NCBI GenBank assembly: GCA_030671915.1
Contig: DAOVHN010000039.1
Span: 1-9,923 of the forward strand
Length of the DNA stretch: 9,923 bases
Reading direction: 5' to 3'
From: Pseudomonadota bacterium
GTDB taxonomy: Bacteria; Pseudomonadota; Alphaproteobacteria; UBA8366; JADFVY01
Positions within the stretch are counted from its first letter, which is position 1; every line of letters starts with the position of its first letter. The translations under genes were made by a program, and so were the position numbers. Shown here one piece after another: positions 5,735 to 9,923 of this stretch. Below the pieces are notes generated by a model. It saw only the letters and a program-made list of their open reading frames with translations, was not told the DNA's origin and made no database searches.

Positions 5735-7249
5735 CTATCGCGCCGCCAGCATTGACGCGTCGCCGGCGGCGGCCAGCGCGGTCTGGTACTGTTCGAGAAG
5801 ATTGATTACGGAAGCCTCGATCGGCCCCAGGAAGTGCATCGGCCAGATCCCCATCCACAGCACCACCAGCACCAGCGGCGTGAACACCATGATCTCCCGG
5901 CGGTTCAGGTCGAGGATGGTCTTGAGTTCTTCCTTGACCAGCGCGCCGAAGATCACCCGACGATAGAGGTACAGCATGTAGGCCGCGCCCAGGATGACGC
6001 CCAGCGAAATCAGCGCAGCCACCCAGGTATTGGCCTGGAACGCGCCCACCATCACCAGGAGTTCGCCGACGAAACCACTGGTCCCCGGCAGGCCGATGGA
6101 AGCCAGGGTGAACAGCATGAAGACGACGGCATACCGCGGCATGCGGTGCACCAATCCGCCATAGGTGGTGATCTCGCGACTGTGCATGCGGTCATAGACG
6201 ACGCCGACGCAAAGGAACAGGGCGCCGGAGACGACACCATGGCTGAGCATCTGGAAGATCGCGCCGGAAACCGCCTGTTCGTTCATCGCGAAGATACCGA
6301 CCGTCACAAAGCCCATATGGGCGACAGAGGAATAGGCGATCAGCTTCTTCATGTCGGTCTGCGCCAGGGCGACCAGCGAGGTATAGATCACCGCGACGAT
6401 GCTGAGTACGTAGACCAGCGGCGTGAAATAGGCCGTCGCCTCTGGCATCATCGGAATCGAGAAGCGCAGGAAACCGTAGCCACCCATTTTCAGCAGCACG
6501 CCGGCCAGGATCACCGAACCCGCGGTCGGCGCCTCGACATGGGCGTCGGGCAGCCAGGTATGCACCGGCCACATCGGCACCTTGACGGCGAAGGAGGCGA
6601 AAAAGGCCAGCCACAGCCAGAGCTGCAGGTCACGGGAGAAGCCGAAGGCCATCAGTTCGGGAATGTCGGTGGTGCCGGCCTGCCAGTACATGGCGATGAT
6701 CGCCAGCAGCATCAGCACCGAGCCCAGCAGCGTAAAGAGGAAGAACTTGAAGGCCGCATAGACGCGCCGCGGCCCGCCCCACACGCCGATGATCAGGAAC
6801 ATGGGGATCAGCACGCCCTCGAAGAAGACGTAGAACAGCACGATGTCCAGCGCCGCGAACATGCCCACCATCAGGGTTTCGAGCACCAGGAAGGCGATCA
6901 TATATTCCTTGACGCGCGTCTTGATCGCACCGCTGGCGAGAATGCATAGCGGCGTCAGGAAGGTCGACAGCAGCACGAAGAACAGCGAAATGCCGTCGAT
7001 GCCCAGATGATAGCTGAAGCCGTCTTCACCAAACCATTCGCGTTTCTCGACGAACTGGAAGTCCGCCGAGGAGGGGTCGAAATTCCACCAGACGAACAGC
7101 GAGGCGATGAAAGTTGCCAGCGACGCCAGCAGGGCGACATCGCGCGCGCGCCGGGCGACCAGCGCGGTGTCGTCACTGCCGGAAAGCAGGATGAACACCA
7201 CACCCGACAACGGGAGGAAAATCGTTATGCTTAGCAGATAGCCGTCCAT
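5735..7249 (-). CDS. nuoM: NADH:quinone oxidoreductase (complex I) subunit M
   Basis: The 504-residue membrane subunit is the middle antiporter-like proton pump of the complex I arm, between NuoN and NuoL. The expected polar residues along the pump path are present: E144 ([10 protein letters not shown]), K223 ([21 protein letters not shown] region, 221-241), K254 (LLKMGGYG), H311 (SSVAHMGF), H337 (LSHG) and E396 (GTSGFVGE). The length is normal for the family. ATG 7247-7249 follows the nuoL stop by 6 bases. The sense strand reads TAAGGGAAGATG, so the nuoL stop overlaps a short-spaced purine-rich ribosome binding site. Translational coupling with nuoL is likely. The stop is TAG 5735-5737. Confidence 0.98.
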   Translation of the reverse strand: MDGYLLSITIFLPLSGVVFILLSGSDDTALVARRARDVALLASLATFIASLFVWWNFDPSSADFQFVEKREWFGEDGFSYHLGIDGISLFFVLLSTFLTPLCILASGAIKTRVKEYMIAFLVLETLMVGMFAALDIVLFYVFFEGVLIPMFLIIGVWGGPRRVYAAFKFFLFTLLGSVLMLLAIIAMYWQAGTTDIPELMAFGFSRDLQLWLWLAFFASFAVKVPMWPVHTWLPDAHVEAPTAGSVILAGVLLKMGGYGFLRFSIPMMPEATAYFTPLVYVLSIVAVIYTSLVALAQTDMKKLIAYSSVAHMGFVTVGIFAMNEQAVSGAIFQMLSHGVVSGALFLCVGVVYDRMHSREITTYGGLVHRMPRYAVVFMLFTLASIGLPGTSGFVGELLVMVGAFQANTWVAALISLGVILGAAYMLYLYRRVIFGALVKEELKTILDLNRREIMVFTPLVLVVLWMGIWPMHFLGPIEASVINLLEQYQTALAAAGDASMLAAR

Positions 7250-7255
7250 CTTCCC

Positions 7256-9208
7256 TTACCCCGCCTGCACGAAAAGATAACCGGTGACGAACACCACCAC
7301 GCCGATCAGCATCGCAAAGGCGTAGTGGTAGACATAGCCGCTCTGCAACGCGCTGACCCGTTTCGAAAGGCGCTGGGTAAACGCCGCGATGCCATCCGGC
7401 CCGACACCGTCGATTATTGCGCCGTCGCCGTTCTTCCAAAGGTTCCGGCCCAGGTAGAAGGCCGGACGCACGAAGATCAGGTCATAGAGTTCGTCGAAAT
7501 ACCATTTATTGTACGATAACAGGTAGAGCGGTCTCAGCGCTTTCGCCCAGGCGGCTGCCATTCCCGGCCGGCCGATATACATAAGCCACGCCAGCCCGAC
7601 GCCGCCGAGCGCCATGCCAATGGGCAACCATTTGACCCAGGTCGGCACATGATGCGCGGCCTCGATCGAGTCGTGGCCCTCGAGAACCAGAATGGAATCG
7701 CCCCAGAAGGCGTCCATGCCGCCACCGACAAAAGCGTTGTAGCCGATCATGCCGGCGACGATGGAACCGGCGGCCAGCACCGCCAAGGGTATCAGCATGA
7801 CCTTAGGCGATTCATGCACATGGGCCAGCGTGCGCTCGTCGCAACGCGGCTGGCCGTAGAAGGTCATGAAAATCAGGCGCCATGAATAGAACGCGGTCAT
7901 GATGGCCGCCGCAATTCCCGCCCCGAAGGCGATATAACCGACCCAGCTATGGGCGCCGAACGCGGCCTCCAGGATCATGTCCTTGGAATTGAAGCCCGCG
8001 AAACCGATCATTGTGCCCGGAATGCCGATGCCGGCCAGCGACAGACTGCCGATCCACATATAGGCGTGGGTGACCGGGACCATCTTGCGGATGCCACCCA
8101 TTTTGCGCATGTCCTGTTCGTCCGACATGGCGTGGATCACCGCGCCGGCGCCGAGGAACAGCAGCGCCTTGAAGAAGGCATGAGTGGTCAGGTGGAACAT
8201 CGCGGCCGAATAGGCCGATACGCCAACGGCGAAAAACATATAGCCGAGCTGCGAGCAGGTCGAGTAGGCGATGACCCGCTTGATGTCGTTCTGGGTCAGA
8301 CCGATGGTGGCGGCGACGAAGGCGGTCGCGGCGCCGACGATGGTCACCACGGCCAGCGCCGTTTCGGAATATTCGAAGATCGGCGACATACGGACGACCA
8401 TGAATACACCGGCGGTCACCATCGTCGCGGCATGGATCAGGGCGGAAACCGGCGTCGGGCCCTCCATCGCGTCGGGCAGCCAGGTATGCAGGAACAGCTG
8501 CGCCGACTTGCCCATGGCGCCGACGAACAGCAACAGGCAAACCGTGGTGATCGCCGGGAGCTCCCAGCTAAGGAAGGTAATGGTCGCGTCCGCCTGGCCC
8601 GGCACGGCGGCGAAAATTTCGTCGAAGCGTACCGTATCGAACAATACGAAGATCCCGAAGATGCCCAGCGCAAATCCGAAATCGCCGACCCGGTTGACCA
8701 CGAAAGCCTTGATCGCCGCCGCGTTGGCCGAGGGGCGATCGTACCAGAAGCCGATCAGCAGGTAGGAGCAGAGCCCCACGCCCTCCCAACCCAGGAACAT
8801 CTGGATCAGGTTGTCTGCCGTCACCAGCATCAGCATGAAGAAGGTGAACAGGCTGAGATAGGCGAAGAAGCGCGGCGTATGCGGGTCATGATGCATGTAG
8901 CCGATGGAATAGACATGCACGACGGCGGAAATCGTGGTGACCACGATCAGCATCACCGCCGTCAACTGATCGACCCTAAGCATCCACTCGAAGTCGAAGC
9001 CACCGACGCGCATCCAGGTGCCCAGGTCGATCTTGCCCGCCACATTGCCCATGACGGCCACGTCGAAGAACACGATCCAGGAAAGCACCCCGGAGAAGAT
9101 CAGCAGGGTGCAAGCGAAGTACTGCGCCCCCCTGTCGCCGATGAACCGGCCAAAGAACCCGGCAACAAAAGCGCCCAGCAGCGGCAGGAATACGATTGCG
9201 GCTTCCAT
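7256..9208 (-). CDS. nuoL: NADH:quinone oxidoreductase (complex I) subunit L
   Basis: The 650-residue product is the distal, largest antiporter-like subunit of the complex I membrane arm. It contributes a proton channel and the long lateral helix that runs along the arm. Key residues are in place: E142 (LGWEGVGLCSYLLIGFW, 139-155), D176 (NRVGDFGFA), K234 (GAMGKSAQ), the family signature HTWLPDAMEGPTPVSALIHA (241-260), K347 (HAFFKALLF) and K409-D410 (GFNSKD; many homologues have an aromatic or aliphatic residue where N407 stands). The stretch from about 520 to 585, with WYFDELYDLIFVRP, fits the region leading out of and along the lateral helix, followed by a last membrane anchor at 625-647. 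ATG 9206-9208 follows the nuoK stop by 6 bases and has TAGGCGG just upstream. Confidence 0.98.
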   Translation of the reverse strand: MEAAIVFLPLLGAFVAGFFGRFIGDRGAQYFACTLLIFSGVLSWIVFFDVAVMGNVAGKIDLGTWMRVGGFDFEWMLRVDQLTAVMLIVVTTISAVVHVYSIGYMHHDPHTPRFFAYLSLFTFFMLMLVTADNLIQMFLGWEGVGLCSYLLIGFWYDRPSANAAAIKAFVVNRVGDFGFALGIFGIFVLFDTVRFDEIFAAVPGQADATITFLSWELPAITTVCLLLFVGAMGKSAQLFLHTWLPDAMEGPTPVSALIHAATMVTAGVFMVVRMSPIFEYSETALAVVTIVGAATAFVAATIGLTQNDIKRVIAYSTCSQLGYMFFAVGVSAYSAAMFHLTTHAFFKALLFLGAGAVIHAMSDEQDMRKMGGIRKMVPVTHAYMWIGSLSLAGIGIPGTMIGFAGFNSKDMILEAAFGAHSWVGYIAFGAGIAAAIMTAFYSWRLIFMTFYGQPRCDERTLAHVHESPKVMLIPLAVLAAGSIVAGMIGYNAFVGGGMDAFWGDSILVLEGHDSIEAAHHVPTWVKWLPIGMALGGVGLAWLMYIGRPGMAAAWAKALRPLYLLSYNKWYFDELYDLIFVRPAFYLGRNLWKNGDGAIIDGVGPDGIAAFTQRLSKRVSALQSGYVYHYAFAMLIGVVVFVTGYLFVQAG

Positions 9209-9214
9209 ATCCGC

Positions 9215-9526
9215 CTAACCCTTCATCATGTTGATGTCCTCGACCTCGATCGAGCCGCGATTGCGGTGATAGACGACAAGGATGGCGAGTCCGATGGCGG
9301 CCTCGGCCGCGGCCACGGTCAGCACGAACATGGCGAACACCTGGCCCGCCAGGTCATGCAGATGGGTCGAGAAGGCCACCAGATTGATGTTCACCGCCAA
9401 AAGCATCAGTTCTATCGACATCAGGATGATGATGACGTTCTTGCGGTTCAGGAAAATCCCGAACAGCCCCAGCGTGAACAGGGTGGCGGCGACTGTCAGG
9501 TAATGTCCAAGTCCGATCTGCAACAT
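9215..9526 (-). CDS. nuoK: NADH:quinone oxidoreductase (complex I) subunit K
   Basis: The 103-residue protein has three membrane helices (about 5-25, 29-50 and 60-86) and belongs to the MrpC-like family. Two buried glutamates essential for proton transfer are visible: E39 ([15 protein letters not shown]) and E75 ([11 protein letters not shown]). The stretch [20 protein letters not shown] is close to the family consensus. Start choice: ATG 9524-9526 shares its A with the nuoJ TGA stop (TGATG). A GTG one codon upstream (9527-9529) would give 104 residues and a 4-base overlap. A GGGGAG site upstream serves either. The ATG gives the usual N-terminus (M-x-x-I-G-L-G-H-Y-L). nuoL starts 6 bases after the stop. 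Confidence 0.97.
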   Translation of the reverse strand: MLQIGLGHYLTVAATLFTLGLFGIFLNRKNVIIILMSIELMLLAVNINLVAFSTHLHDLAGQVFAMFVLTVAAAEAAIGLAILVVYHRNRGSIEVEDINMMKG

Positions 9527-9923
9527 CACACGCCACTCCCCGTCGGAACCTTGACCAGCTCTACCGTGTCCTTCGAACGGCGCGCCGTCTGGTCGGCGAC
9601 GCGCTGGCGGCGTACGTCACGATGACGCAGGGTCAGCACGATGGCCCCGATCATGGCGACCAGCAGCACCAGCCCGGCCGCCTGGAAAATATAGACATAG
9701 TCGGTATAGAGCACCCGCCCCAACGCCTCGGCGTTAGTGATATCGCCAACCATGGGGCCGGGCGCAACAGGCGTCGCGCCATGCGCGGCATCCACCGCCG
9801 GTGCCATGAAATGGCCGCCGATCACGACCGCTAGTTCGGCCAGCAGCACCAGCCCCAGCAATCCGCCGATCGGCATATATTGCAGGAACCCCGAACGCAG
9901 CCGGACGAAATCGATATCCAGCA
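9526..9923 (-). CDS. nuoJ: NADH:quinone oxidoreductase (complex I) subunit J, C-terminal part (5' end outside window)
   Basis: This is the 3' portion of the membrane subunit NuoJ, which lies at the junction of the peripheral and membrane arms of complex I. The frame is open from the right edge. The first visible residues, [20 protein letters not shown], match the segment before the fourth helix of NuoJ, so the internal ATG at 9874-9876 is not the start. About 132 codons are present of a protein usually near 200. Two helices remain: about [20 protein letters not shown], and a last one near [22 protein letters not shown] loop of about 40 residues separates them ([14 protein letters not shown] and [11 protein letters not shown]), and the tail is basic (RHRDVRRQR). 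The TGA stop at 9526-9528 overlaps nuoK by one base. Confidence 0.95.
   Translation of the reverse strand, partial: LDIDFVRLRSGFLQYMPIGGLLGLVLLAELAVVIGGHFMAPAVDAAHGATPVAPGPMVGDITNAEALGRVLYTDYVYIFQAAGLVLLVAMIGAIVLTLRHRDVRRQRVADQTARRSKDTVELVKVPTGSGV

Noticed and set aside
5718..5858. A 47-codon N-terminal extension of nuoN into the nuoM 3' end
   Set aside because: The extension is polar and Arg-rich, whereas NuoN begins with a hydrophobic helix. ATG 5715-5717 gives the family-length protein and has a purine-rich site upstream.
4803..5966. A 387-codon plus-strand open frame opposite nuoN and nuoM, with a neighbouring one at 5834-6949
   Set aside because: Both show the same His/Asp/Arg/Gln-rich composition typical of antisense shadows of hydrophobic genes. 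They cross the boundaries of real genes and carry no motif.
7949..9625. A 558-codon open frame on the plus strand opposite nuoL, nuoK and part of nuoJ
   Set aside because: Its composition (runs of H, D, Q, R, E) is what results from reading membrane-protein codons backwards. It spans three intact nuo genes and shows no ribosome binding site or domain that I can recognise.
1..9923. Search for an undescribed defence, mobile or biosynthetic system
   Set aside because: Every stretch above about 130 bases is accounted for by well-known core genes in a familiar order. No repeats in array, transposase, integrase, toxin-antitoxin pair, tRNA or composition break was seen.

Overview
The window looks like ordinary core genome from an alphaproteobacterium. 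The DNA is G+C-rich, codon use is uniform, and the gene order nuoJ-K-L-M-N, birA, coaX, rnj, mce, DUF1467 is one I recognise from the complex I locus of many Alphaproteobacteria. The genus cannot be fixed from the sequence; a Rhodospirillales-like member is a guess.

Layout: from the right edge (9923) down to 327 there is a single minus-strand gene train, transcribed right to left. It opens with the 3' part of nuoJ, which runs off the right edge. Then come nuoK, nuoL, nuoM and nuoN (membrane arm of NADH:quinone oxidoreductase), birA (biotin-protein ligase without a DNA-binding domain), coaX (type III pantothenate kinase), rnj (ribonuclease J), mce (methylmalonyl-CoA epimerase) and a small DUF1467 membrane protein. 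Most junctions are 3-17 bases or overlap (nuoJ/nuoK TGATG, coaX/rnj ATGA), so translational coupling and one long transcript are likely. The one real gap inside the train, 79 bases between rnj and mce, holds a strong hairpin and the mce ribosome binding site.

At the left edge, a plus-strand cupin gene, missing its 5' end, converges on DUF1467. The 134-base gap between them holds a roughly 60-base imperfect palindrome of the type dispersed in alphaproteobacterial intergenic regions. It probably marks the end of both transcription units.

Functionally, NuoJ-N build the quinone-side, proton-pumping arm of complex I. The downstream genes are cofactor and RNA housekeeping: BirA charges biotin carboxylases, CoaX starts CoA synthesis, RNase J processes and degrades RNA, and Mce works in propionyl-CoA to succinyl-CoA conversion. 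All complete genes are intact with their key residues in place. I found no mobile element, CRISPR array, tRNA, rRNA or defence system, and nothing that looks like a new multi-gene system. The items worth a second look are the two non-coding structures and the linkage of the cofactor genes to complex I.
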